Below are positions 1 to 11,660 of a stretch of DNA of 64,000 nucleotides, in pieces. Within the stretch, counting starts at the first letter, position 1, and each line of letters opens with the position of its first letter. The translations under genes and the position numbers were made by a program. The notes beneath the pieces are model-generated. The model saw nothing but the letters and a program-made list of their open reading frames with translations, had not been told where the DNA came from and did not search any database. The stretch lies in NCBI RefSeq assembly GCF_050948175.1, contig NW_027490461.1, positions 162,301 to 226,300 on the forward strand, given 5' to 3'. This DNA comes from Xylocopa sonorina (lineage: Eukaryota > Arthropoda > Insecta > Hymenoptera > Apidae).

Positions 1-34
1 ACTGCTACGATAGGTAGACATCTGGAAACGCTAT

Positions 35-48
35 TTCCTTGCAAGGAA
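35..48. repeat. 14-bp perfect palindrome within unit (example)
   Basis: TTCCTTGCAAGGAA equals its own reverse complement. It occurs once in each unit of the 'CCTTGCAAGG' subtype throughout the window. In the two other common subtypes the centre is CCTAGCAAGG or CCTAGCGAGG, which breaks one base pair of the dyad. The palindrome is therefore present or broken depending on the unit. Short dyads are a known property of several centromeric satellites, where they have been proposed to form non-B DNA or bind proteins; any role here is inference. Confidence 0.9.
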
Positions 49-141
49 GTGTCGCATTTATATTCATTTGAAGTGTAGAAGAGGAATACATGACACTTCG
101 CAAATCATATTATATCTTACCATGAAACATAGAAATGAGAT

Positions 142-151
142 GCGATATCGC
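142..151. repeat. 10-bp palindrome GCGATATCGC within unit (example)
   Basis: GCGATATCGC is a perfect dyad with an EcoRV-type GATATC core. It is present in most units, just downstream of the GAAATGAGAT word. In B-type units the same place reads GCAATATCTC and the dyad is lost. It carries two of the eight CpGs of the consensus unit, with a third directly after it. Confidence 0.9.
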
Positions 152-415
152 GTTTTAAGAAGCATTAGAACTCCATTGCTACGATAGGTAGACATCTGCA
201 AACGCTATTTGCTTGCAAGGAAGTGTCGCATTTACATTCGTTTGAAGTGTAGACGAGGAATACATAACACTTCGCAAATCATATTACATCTTACCATGAA
301 ACATAGAAATGAGATGCGATATCGCGTTTTAAGAAGCATTAGAACTCTTTTGCTACGATACTTAGACATCTGCAAACGCTATTTCCTTGCAAGGAAGTGT
401 CGCACTTACATTCAT

Positions 416-500
416 TTGAATCGTAGACGAGGAATGCATAACACTTCGCAATGAATATTGTATCTTATCATGAAACATAGATATGAGATGCAGTATCTCG
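416..500 (+). repeat. B-type box (example of second unit haplotype)
   Basis: A linked set of differences defines an alternative half-unit. It has TTGAATCGTAGACGAGG instead of TTGAAGTGTAGACGAGG, GAATGCATAAC instead of GAATACATAAC, TTCGCAATGAATATT instead of TTCGCAAATCATATT, CTTATCATG instead of CTTACCATG, ATAGATATGAG instead of ATAGAAATGAG, and ATCTCG instead of ATCGCG. B boxes are interspersed among A-type units across the whole window, often 3 or 4 units apart in the left domain. CAATGA puts a stop in the frame that is otherwise open. Mosaic units joining a B left half to an A right half also occur (for example near 18,520 and 36,960). Confidence 0.85.
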
Positions 501-874
501 ATTTAAGAAGCATTTGAACTCTATTGATTCGATACGCAGACATCAGCAAACGCTATTTCCTTGCAAGGAAGTGTCGCATTTACTTTCATTTGAATCGTAG
601 ACGAGGAATGCATAATACTTCGCAATGAATATTATATCTTATCATGAAACATAGATATGAGATGCAATATCCCTTTTTAAGGAGCATTTGAACTCTACTG
701 CTACGATAGGTAGACATCTGGAAACGCTATTTCCTTGCAAGGAAGTGTCGCATTTATATTCATTTGAAGTGTAGAAGAGGAATACATGACACTTCGCAAA
801 TCATATTATATCTTACCATGAAACATAGAAATGAGATGCGATATCGCGTTTTAAGAAGCATTAGAAATCTATGG

Positions 875-887
875 CTACGATACGTAG
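875..887. repeat. Small inverted repeat CTACG-ATA-CGTAG (example)
   Basis: Five-base arms around a three-base loop occur in units with the GATACGTAGAC variant. Units with GATACCTAGAC lose part of the right arm. Each unit can thus hold up to three short dyads: this one, the 14-bp palindrome about 40 bases downstream, and GCGATATCGC. Confidence 0.75.
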
Positions 888-3458
888 ACATCTGCAAACG
901 CTATTTCCTAGCGAGGAAGTATCGCATTCACATTCATTTGAAGTGCAGACGAGGAATACATGACACTTCTCAAATCATATTATATCTTACCATGAAACAT
1001 AGAAATGAGATGCGATATCGCGTTTTAAGAATCATAAGAACACTATTGCTACGATACATAGACATCTGCAAAGGCTATTTCCTTGCAAGGAAGTGTCGCA
1101 TTTACATTCATTTGAATCGTAGACGAGGAATGCATAACACTTCGCAATGAATATTATATCTTATCATGAAACATAGATATGAGATGCAATTTCTCGTTTT
1201 AAGAAACATTTGAACTCTATTGCTTCGATACGTAGACATGAGCAAACGCTATTTCCTTGCAAGGAAGTGTCGCATTTACATTCATTTGAAGTGTAGACGA
1301 GGAATGCATAACACTTCGCAAATCATATTATATCTTACCATGAAACATAGAAATGAGATGCGATATTGCGTTTTAAGAAGCATTAGAACACTATTGCTAC
1401 GATACCTAGTCATCTGCAGACGGTATTTCCTAGCATGGAAGTGTCGCATTTACATTCATTTGAAGTGTAGACGAGGAATACATGACACTTCGCAAATCAT
1501 ATTATATCTTACCATGAAACATAGAAATGAGATGCGATATCGCGTTTTAAGAATCATAAGAACACTATTGTTACGATACGTAGACATCTGCAAACGCTAT
1601 TTCCTTGCAAGGAAGTGTCGCATTTACGTTCATTTGAATTGCAGACGAGGAATGCATAACACTTCGCTATGAATATTATATCTTATCATGAAACATAGAT
1701 ATGAGATGCAATATCTCGTTTTAAGAAGTATTTGAACTCTATTGCTACGATACGTAGGCATCTGCAAACGCTATTTCCTTGCAAGGAAGTGTCGCATTTA
1801 CATTTATTTGAAGTGTAGACGAGGAATACATAACACTTCGCAAATCATATCATTTATTACCATGAAACATAGAAATGAGATGCGATATCGCGTTTTAAGA
1901 ATCATAAGAACTCCATTGCTACGATACGTAGACATCAGCAAACGCTATTTCCTTGCTAGGAAGTGTCGCATTTACATTCATTTGAATCATAGATGAGGAA
2001 CGCATAACACTTCGCAATGAATATTATATCTTATCATGAAACATAGATATGAGATGCAATATCTCGTTTTAAGAAGCATTTGAACTCTATTTCTTCGATA
2101 CGTAGACATCTGCAAACGCTATTTCCTTGCAAGGAAGTGTCACATTTACATTCATTTGAAGTGTAGGCGACGAATACATAACACTTCGCAATGAATATTA
2201 CATCTTACCATGAAACGTAGAAATGAGATGCGATATCGCGTTTTAAGAAGCATTAGATCTTTATTGCTACGATACGTAGACATCTGCAAACGCTATTTCT
2301 TTGCAAGGAAGTGTCGCATTTACATTCATTTGAAGTGTAGACGAGGAAGACATAACACTTCGCAAATCATATTATATCTTACAGTGAAACATAGAAATGA
2401 GATGCGATATCGCGTTTTAAGAAGCATTAGAAATCTATTGCTACGATACGTAGACATCTGCAAACGCTATTTCCTAGCGAGGAAGTATTGCATTCACATT
2501 CATTTGAAGTGTAGACGAGGAATACATAACACTTCCCAAATCATGTTATATCTTACCATGAAACATAGAAATGAGATGCGATATCGCGTTTTAAGTAGCA
2601 TTAGAACTCTATTGCTACGATACCTAGACATCTGCAGACGCTATTTCCTTCCAAGGAAGTGTCGCATTTACATTCATTTGAAATGTAGACGAGGAATACA
2701 TAAGACTTCGCAAATCATATTATATCTTACCACGAAACATAGAAATGAGTTGCGATATCGCGTTTTAAGAAGTATTAGAACACTATTGCTACGATACCTA
2801 GACATCTGCAGGCGCTATTTCCTAACAAGGAAGTGTCGCATTTACTTTCATTTGAATCGTAGACGAGGAATGTATAACACTTCGCAATGAATATTATATC
2901 TTATCATGAAACATAGATATGAGATGCAATATCTCTTTTTAACAAGCATTTGAACTCTATGTCTTCGATACGTAGACATCAGCAAACGCTATTTCCTTGC
3001 AAGGAAGTGTCGCACTTACATTCATTTGAAGTGTAGAGGAGGAATACATAACACTTCGCAAATCATATTACATCTTACCATGAAACATAGAAATGAGATG
3101 CGATATCGCGTTTTAAGAAGCATTAGAAAGCTACTGCTACGATACGTAGACATCTGCAAACGCTATTTCCTAGCGAGGAAATATCGCAGTCACATTCATT
3201 TGAAGTGTAGACGAGGAATACATGAAACTTCGCAAATCATATTATATCGTACCATGAAACATAGAAATGAGATGCGATATCGCGTTTTAAGAAGCATCAG
3301 AAAGCTATTGCAACGACACGTAGACATCTGCAAACGCTATTTCCTAGCGAGGAAGTATCGCATTCACATTCATTTGAAGTGTAGACGAGGAATACATAAC
3401 ACTTCGCAAATCATGTTATATCTTACCATGAAACATAGAAATGAGATGCGATATTGCG

Positions 3459-3462
3459 TTTG
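3459..3462 (+). other. Single-base deletion in one unit
   Basis: One T is missing in GCGTTTGAGAAG; related units read GCGTTTTGAGAAG (for example at about 3,803). It shifts the 174-bp register by one base for everything downstream. This is one of only three length changes outside the 30.5-32.3 kb cluster. Confidence 0.85.
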
Positions 3463-3559
3463 AGAAGCATTAGAACTCTATCGCTACGATACCTAGACAT
3501 CTGCAGACGCTATTTCCTTACAAGGAGGTGTCGCATTTACATTCATTTGAAGTGTAGAC

Positions 3560-6500
3560 GAGGAATACATGACACTTCGCAAATCATATTATATCTTACC
3601 ATGAAACATAGAAATGAGATGCGATATCGCGTTTTAAGAAGCATTAGAAATCTATTGCTACGATACATTGACATCTGCAAACGCTATTTCTTTGCAAGGA
3701 AGTTTCGCATTTACATTCAATTGAAGTGTAGACGAGGAATACATAACACTTCGCAAATCATGTTATATCTTACCATGAAACATAGAAATGAGATGCGATA
3801 TTGCGTTTTGAGAAGCATTAGAACACTATCGCTACGATACCGAGACATCTGCAGACGCTATTTCCTAGCAAGGAAGTGTCGCATTTACATTCATTTGAAT
3901 CATAGATGAGGAACGCATAACACTTCGCAATGAATATTATATCTTATCATGAAACATAGATATGAGATGCAATATCTCGTTTTAAGAAGCATTTGAACTC
4001 TACTTCTTCGATACGTAGACATCTGCAAACGCTATTTCCTTGCAAGGATGTGTCACATTTACATTCATTTGAAGTGTAGGCGACGAATACATAACACTTC
4101 GCAATGAATATTACATCTTACCATGAAACGTAGAAATGAGATGCGATATCGCGTTTTAAGAAGCATTAGATCTTTATTGCTACGATACGTAGACATCTGC
4201 AAACGCTATTTCTTTGCAAGGAAGTGTCACATTTACATTCATTTGAAGTGTAGGCGACGAATACATAACACTTCGCAATGAATATTACATCTTACCATGA
4301 AACGTAGAAATGAGATGCGATATCGCGTTTTAAGAAGCATTAGATCTTTATTGCTACGATACGTAGACATCTGCAAACGCTATTTCTTTGCAAGGAAGTG
4401 TCGCATTTACATTCATTTGAAGTGTAGACGAGGAAGACATAACACTTCGCAAATCATATTATATCTTACAGTGAAACATAGAAATGAGATGCGATATCGC
4501 GTTTTAAGAAGCATTAGAAATCTATTGCTACGATACGTAGACATCTGCAAACGCTATTTCCTAGCGAGGAAGTATTGCATTCACATTCATTTGAAGTGTA
4601 GACGAGGAATACATAACACTTCCCAAATCATGTTATATCTTACCATGAAATATAGAAATGAGATGCGATATCGCGTTTTAAGAATCATATGAACTCTATT
4701 GCTACGATACGTAGACATCTGCAAACGCTATTTCCTTGCAAGGAAGTGTCGCATTTACTTTCATTTGAATCGTAGACGAGGAATGCATAACACTTCACAA
4801 TGAATATTATATCTTATCATGAAACATAGATATGAGATGCAATATCTCGTTTTAAGAAGCATTAGAACTCTATTGCTACGATACCTGGACATCTGCAGAC
4901 GCTATTTCCTAGCAAGGAAGTGTCGCATTTACATTCATTTGAAGTGTAGACGAGGAATACATGACACTTCGCAAATCATATTATATCTTACCATGAAACA
5001 TAGAAATGAGATGCGATCTCGCGTTTTAACAAGCATTAGAAATCTATTGCTACGATACGTAGACATCTGCAGACGCTATTTCCTAGCGGGGAAGTATCGC
5101 ATTCACATTCATTTGAAGTGTAGATGAGGAATACATGACACTTCGCAAATCATATTATATCTTACAGTGAAACATAGAAATGAGATGCGATATCGCGTTT
5201 TAAGAAGCATTAGAAATCTATTGCTACGATACGGAGACATCTGCAAACGCTATTTCCTAGCGAGGAAGTATTGCATTCACATTCATTTGAAGTGTAGACG
5301 AGGAATACATAACACTTCCCAAATCATGTTATATCTTACCATGAAACATAGAAATGAGATGCGATATCGCGTTTTAAGAATCATATGAACTCTATTGCTA
5401 CGATACGTAGACATCTGCAAACGCTATTTCCTTGCAAGGAAGTGTCGCATTTACTTTCATTTGAATCGTAGACGAGGAATGCATAACACTTCACAATGAA
5501 TATTATATCTTATCATGAAACATAGATATGAGATGCAATATCTCGTTTTAAGAAGCATTAGAACTCTATTGCTACGATACCTGGACATCTGCAGACGCTA
5601 TTTCCTAGCAAGGAAGTGTCGCATTTACATTCATTTGAAGTGTAGACGAGGAATACATGACACTTCGCAAATCATATTATATCTTACCATGAAACATAGA
5701 AATGAGATGCGATCTCGCGTTTTAACAAGCATTAGAAATCTATTGCTACGATACGTAGACATCTGCAGACGCTATTTCCTAGCGGGGAAGTATCGCATTC
5801 ACATTCATTTGAAGTGTAGATGAGGAATACATGACACTTCTCAAATCATATTATATCTTACCATGAAACATAGAAATGAGATGCGATATCGCGTTTTAAG
5901 AATCATAAGAACTCTATTGCTACGATACTTAGACATGTGCAAAGGCTATTTCCTTGCAAGGAAGTGTCGCATTTACGTTCATTTGAATTGCAGACGAGGA
6001 ATGCATAACACTTCGCAATGAATATTATATCTTATCATGAAACATAGATATGAGATGCAATATCTCGTTTTAAGAAGTATTTGAACTCTATTGCTACGAT
6101 ACGTAGGCATCTGCAAACGCTATTTCCTTGCAAGGAAGTGTCGCATTTACATTTATTTGAAGTGTAGACGAGGAATACATAACACTTCGCAAATCATATC
6201 ATTTATTACCATGAAACATAGAAATGAGATGCGATATCGCGTTTTAAGAATCATAAGAACTCCATTGCTACGATACGTAGACATCAGCAAACGCTATTTC
6301 CTTGCTAGGAAGTGTCGCATTTACATTCATTTGAAGTGTAGACGAGGAATACATGACACTTCTCAAATCATATTATATCTTACCATGAAACATAGAAATG
6401 AGATGCGATATCGCGTTTTAAGAATCATAAGAACTCTATTGCTACGATACTTAGACATCTGCAAACGCTATTTCCTTGCAAGGAAGTGTCGCATTTACAT

Positions 6501-6865
6501 TCATTTGAATCGTAGACGAGGAATGCATAACACTTCGCAATGAATATTATATCTTATCATGAAACATAAATATGAGATGCAATATCTCGTTTTAAGAAGC
6601 ATTTGAACTCTATTGCTTCGATACGTAGACATCAGCAAACGCTATTTCCTTGCAAGGAAGTGTCGCATTTACATTCATTTGAAGTGTAGACGAGGAATAC
6701 ATAGCACTTCGCAAATCATATTATATCTTACCATGAAACATAGAAATGAGATGCGATATCGCGTTTTAAGAAGCATTAGAACTCTATTGCTACGATACCT
6801 AGACATCTGCAGACGCTATTTCCTAGCATGGAAGTGTCGCATTTACATTCATTTGAAGTGTAGAA
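3560..6865 (+). repeat. 19-unit higher-order repeat, copy 1 (3,306 bp)
   Basis: The unit-by-unit variant order of this stretch is repeated in tandem from 6,866, at a spacing of 3,306 = 19 x 174. Landmarks include GTAGGCGACGAA at 4,077 and 4,251 against 7,383 and 7,557, and the CATATCATTTATTACC unit at about 6,196 against 9,502. The copies are nearly identical by eye, with scattered single substitutions. The match starts close to 3,560. Confidence 0.85.
4471..5840 (+). repeat. Nested 4-unit duplication (2 x 696 bp)
   Basis: Two tandem copies of a 4-unit block (696 bp), starting near 4,471 and 5,167, share the order TATTGCATTCAC unit, ATCATATGAAC unit, B-type unit and GCGGGGAAGTATCGC unit. The doubled block was carried along by the larger duplications and reappears at about 7,777-9,146 and 13,171-14,540. 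The 4-unit event is therefore older than the 19- and 31-unit events. Confidence 0.8.
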
Positions 6866-9800
6866 GAGGAATACATGACACTTCGCAAATCATATTATAT
6901 CTTACCATGAAACACAGAAATGAGATGCGATATCGCGTTTTAAGAAGCATTAGAAATCTATTGCTACGATACATTGACATCTGCAAACGCTATTTCTTTG
7001 CAAGGAAGTTTCGCATTTACATTCAATTGAAGTGTAGACGAGGAATACATAACACTTCGCAAATCATGTTATATCTTACCATGAAACATAGAAATGAGAT
7101 GCGATATTGCGTTTTGAGAAGCATTAGAACACTATCGCTACGATACCGAGACATCTGCAGACGCTATTTCCTAGCAAGGAAGTGTCGCATTTACATTCAT
7201 TTGAATCATAGATGAGGAACGCATAACACTTCGCAATGAGTATTATATCTTATCATGAAACATAGATATGAGATGCAATATCTCGTTTTAAGAAGCATTT
7301 GAACTCTATTTCTTCGATACGTAGACATCTGCAAACGCTATTTCCTTGCAAGGAAGTGTCACATTTACATTCATTTGAAGTGTAGGCGACGAATACATAA
7401 CACTTCGCAATGAATATTACATCTTACCATGAAACGTAGAAATGAGATGCGATATCGCGTTTTAAGAAGCATTAGATCTTTATTGCTACGATACGTAGAC
7501 ATCTGCAAACGCTATTTCTTTGCAAGGAAGTGTCACATTTACATTCATTTGAAGTGTAGGCGACGAATACATAACACTTCGCAATGAATATTACATCTTA
7601 CCATGAAACGTAGAAATGAGATGCGATATCGCGTTTTAAGAAGCATTAGATCTTTATTGCTACGATACGTAGACATCTGCAAACGCTATTTCTTTGCAAG
7701 GAAGTGTCGCATTTACATTCATTTGAAGTGTAGACGAGGAAGACATAACACTTCGCAAATCATATTATATCTTACAGTGAAACATAGAAATGAGATGCGA
7801 TATCGCGTTTTAAGAAGCATTAGAAATCTATTGCTACGATACGTAGACATCTGCAAACGCTATTTCCTAGCGAGGAAGTATTGCATTCACATTCATTTGA
7901 AGTGTAGACGAGGAATACATAACACTTCCCAAATCATGTTATATCTTACCATGAAATATAGAAATGAGATGCGATATCGCGTTTTAAGAATCATATGAAC
8001 TCTATTGCTACGATACGTAGACATCTGCAAACGCTATTTCCTTGCAAGGAAGTGTCGCATTTACTTTCATTTGAATCGTAGACGAGGAATGCATAACACT
8101 TCACAATGAATATTATATCTTATCATGAAACATAGATATGAGATGCAATATCTCGTTTTAAGAAGCATTAGAACTCTATTGCTACGATACCTGGACATCT
8201 GCAGACGCTATTTCCTAGCAAGGAAGTGTCGCATTTACATTCATTTGAAGTGTAGACGAGGAATACATGACACTTCGCAAATCATATTATATCTTACCAT
8301 GAAACATAGAAATGAGATGCGATCTCGCGTTTTAACAAGCATTAGAAATCTATTGCTACGATACGTAGACATCTGCAGACGCTATTTCCTAGCGGGGAAG
8401 TATCGCATTCACATTCATTTGAAGTGTAGATGAGGAATACATGACACTTCGCAAATCATATTATATCTTACAGTGAAACATAGAAATGAGATGCGATATC
8501 GCGTTTTAAGAAGCATTAGAAATCTATTGCTACGATACGGAGACATCTGCAAACGCTATTTCCTAGCGAGGAAGTATTGCATTCACATTCATTTGAAGTG
8601 TAGACGAGGAATACATAACACTTCCCAAATCATGTTATATCTTACCATGAAACATAGAAATGAGATGCGATATCGCGTTTTAAGAATCATATGAACTCTA
8701 TTGCTACGATACGTAGACATCTGCAAACGCTATTTCCTTGCAAGGAAGTGTCGCATTTACTTTCATTTGAATCGTAGACGAGGAATGCATAACACTTCAC
8801 AATGAATATTATATCTTATCATGAAACATAGATATGAGATGCAATATCTCGTTTTAAGAAGCATTAGAACTCTATTGCTACGATACCTGGACATCTGCAG
8901 ACGCTATTTCCTAGCAAGGAAGTGTCGCATTTACATTCATTTGAAGTGTAGACGAGGAATACATGACACTTCGCAAATCATATTATATCTTACCATGAAA
9001 CATAGAAATGAGATGCGATCTCGCGTTTTAACAAGCATTAGAAATCTATTGCTACGATACGTAGATATCTGCAGACGCTATTTCCTAGCGGGGAAGTATC
9101 GCATTCACATTCATTTGAAGTGTAGATGAGGAATACATGACACTTCTCAAATCATATTATATCTTACCATGAAACATAGAAATGAGATGCGATATCGCGT
9201 TTTAAGAATCATAAGAACTCTATTGCTACGATACTTAGACATGTGCAAAGGCTATTTCCTTGCAAGGAAGTGTCGCATTTACGTTCATTTGAATTGCAGA
9301 CGAGGAATGCATAACACTTCGCAATGAATATTATATCTTATCATGAAACATAGATATGAGATGCAATATCTCGTTTTAAGAAGTATTTGAACTCTATTGC
9401 TACGATACGTAGGCATCTGCAAACGCTATTTCCTTGCAAGGAAGTGTCGCATTTACATTTATTTGAAGTGTAGACGAGGAATACATAACACTTCGCAAAT
9501 CATATCATTTATTACCATGAAACATAGAAATGAGATGCGATATCGCGTTTTAAGAATCATAAGAACTCCATTGCTACGATACGTAGACATCAGCAAACGC
9601 TATTTCCTTGCTAGGAAGTGTCGCATTTACATTCATTTGAAGTGTAGACGAGGAATACATGACACTTCTCAAATCATATTATATCTTACCATGAAACATA
9701 GAAATGAGATGCGATATCGCGTTTTAAGAATCATAAGAACTCTATTGCTACGATACTTAGACATCTGCAAACGCTATTTCCTTGCAAGGAAGTGTCGCAT

Positions 9801-10130
9801 TTACATTCATTTGAATCGTAGACGAGGAATGCATAACACTTCGCAATGAATATTATATCTTATCATGAAACATAAATATGAGATGCAATATCTCGTTTTA
9901 AGAAGCATTTGAACTCTATTGCTTCGATACGTAGACATCAGCAAACGCTATTTCCTTGCAAGGAAGTGTCGCATTTACATTCATTTGAAGTGTAGACGAG
10001 GAATACATAGCACTTCGCAAATCATATTATATCTTACCATGAAACATAGAAATGAGATGCGATATCGCGTTTTAAGAAGCATTAGAACTCTATTGCTACG
10101 ATACCTAGACATCTGCAGACGCTATTTCCT
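6866..10130 (+). repeat. 19-unit higher-order repeat, copy 2
   Basis: This is the tandem second copy of the 3,306-bp block. The correspondence ends near 10,130, where the first copy has AGCATGGAAG (about 6,827) and this one AGCAAGGAAG, and the following units differ. Its later part also serves as the first copy of the 31-unit duplication, so the two duplications overlap. Confidence 0.82.
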
Positions 10131-11660
10131 AGCAAGGAAGTGTCGCATTTACATTCATTTGAAGTGTAGACGAGGAATACATAACACTTCGCAAATCATA
10201 TTATATCTTACCATGAAACACAGAAATGAGATGCGATATCGCGTTTTAAGAAGCATTAGAACTCTATTGCTACGATAGGTAGACATCTGCAAACGCTATT
10301 TGCTTGCAAGGAAGTGTCGCATTTACATTCGTTTGAAGTGTAGACGAGGAATACATAACACTTCGCAAATCATATTACATCTTACCATGAAACATAGAAA
10401 TGAGATGCGATATCGCGTTTTAAGAAGCATTAGAACTCTTTTGCTACGATAGGTAGACATCTGCAAACGCTACTTCCTTGCAAGGAAGTGTCGCACTTAC
10501 ATTCATTTGAATCGTAGACGAGGAATGCATAACACTTCGCAATGAATATTGTATCTTATCATGAAACATAGATATGAGATGCAGTATCTCGTTTTAAGAA
10601 GCATTTGAATTCTATTGATTCGATACGTAGACATCAGCAAACGCTATTTCCTTGCAACGAAGTGTCGCATTTACTTTCATTTGAATCGTAGACGAGGAAT
10701 GCATAATACTTCGCAATGAATATTATATCTTATCATGAAACATAGATATGAGATGCAATATCCCTTTTTAAGAAGCATTAGAACTCTATCGCTACGATAC
10801 CTAGACATCTGCAGACGCTATTTCCTAGCAAGGAAGTGTCGCATTTACATTCATTTGAAGTGTAGACGAGGAATACATGACACTTCGCAAATCATATTAT
10901 ATCTTACCATGAAACATAGAAATGAGATGCGATCTCGCGTTTTAACAAGCATTAGAAATCTATTGCTACGATACGTAGACATCTGCAGACGCTATTTCCT
11001 AGCGGGGAAGTATCGCATTCACATTCATTTGAAGTGTAGACGAGGAATACATGACACTTCTCAAATCATATTATATCTTACCATGAAACATAGAAATGAG
11101 ATGCGATATCGCGTTTTAAGAATCATAAGAACTCTATTGCTACGATACTTAGACATGTGCAAAGGCTATTTCCTTGCAAGGAAGTGTTGCATTTACATTC
11201 ATTTGAATCGTAGACGAGGAATGCATAACACTTCGCAATGAATATTATATCTTATCATGAAACATAGATATGAGATGCAATATCTCGTTTTAAGAAGCAT
11301 TTGAACTCTATTGCTTCGGTACGTAGACATCAGCAAACGCTATTTCCTTGCAAGGAAGTGTCACATTTACATTCATTTGAAGTGTAGACGAGGAATACAT
11401 AACACTTCGCAAATCATATTATATCTTACCATGAAACATAGAAATGAGATGCGATATCGCGTTTTAAGAAGCATTAGAACACTATTGCTACGATACGTAG
11501 TCATGTGCAGACGGTATTTCCTAGCATGGAAGTGTCGCATTTACATTCATTTGAAGTGTAGAAGAGGAATACATGACACTTCGCAAATCATATTATATCT
11601 TACCATGAAACATAGAAATGAGATGCGATATCGCGTTTTAAGAAGCATTAGAAATCTATT
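7603..11660 (+). repeat. 31-unit spaced repeat, copy 1 (5,394-bp spacing)
   Basis: The order of unit variants here recurs at 12,997-17,054, exactly 5,394 = 31 x 174 bases away. Landmarks: the B-type stop (CAATGA) near 9,846 against 15,240, and the ACTTCCTTGCAAGG unit near 10,470 against 15,864. To the left of this block the same relation holds at 5,568 bp (32 units), because of the extra single unit near 7,430. Confidence 0.82.

Noticed and set aside
70..125. Ribosome-binding-like GAGGA before ATG in GAGGAATACATGACAC
   Set aside because: The ATG in this variant is out of the open frame and reaches a stop after 11 codons (CCATGA). It is a property of the repeat, not a translation signal.
128..170. 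CENP-B-box-like motif
   Set aside because: TTCG occurs once per unit (CACTTCGCAA), but the following bases do not fit the box spacing and there is no CGGG on either strand nearby.
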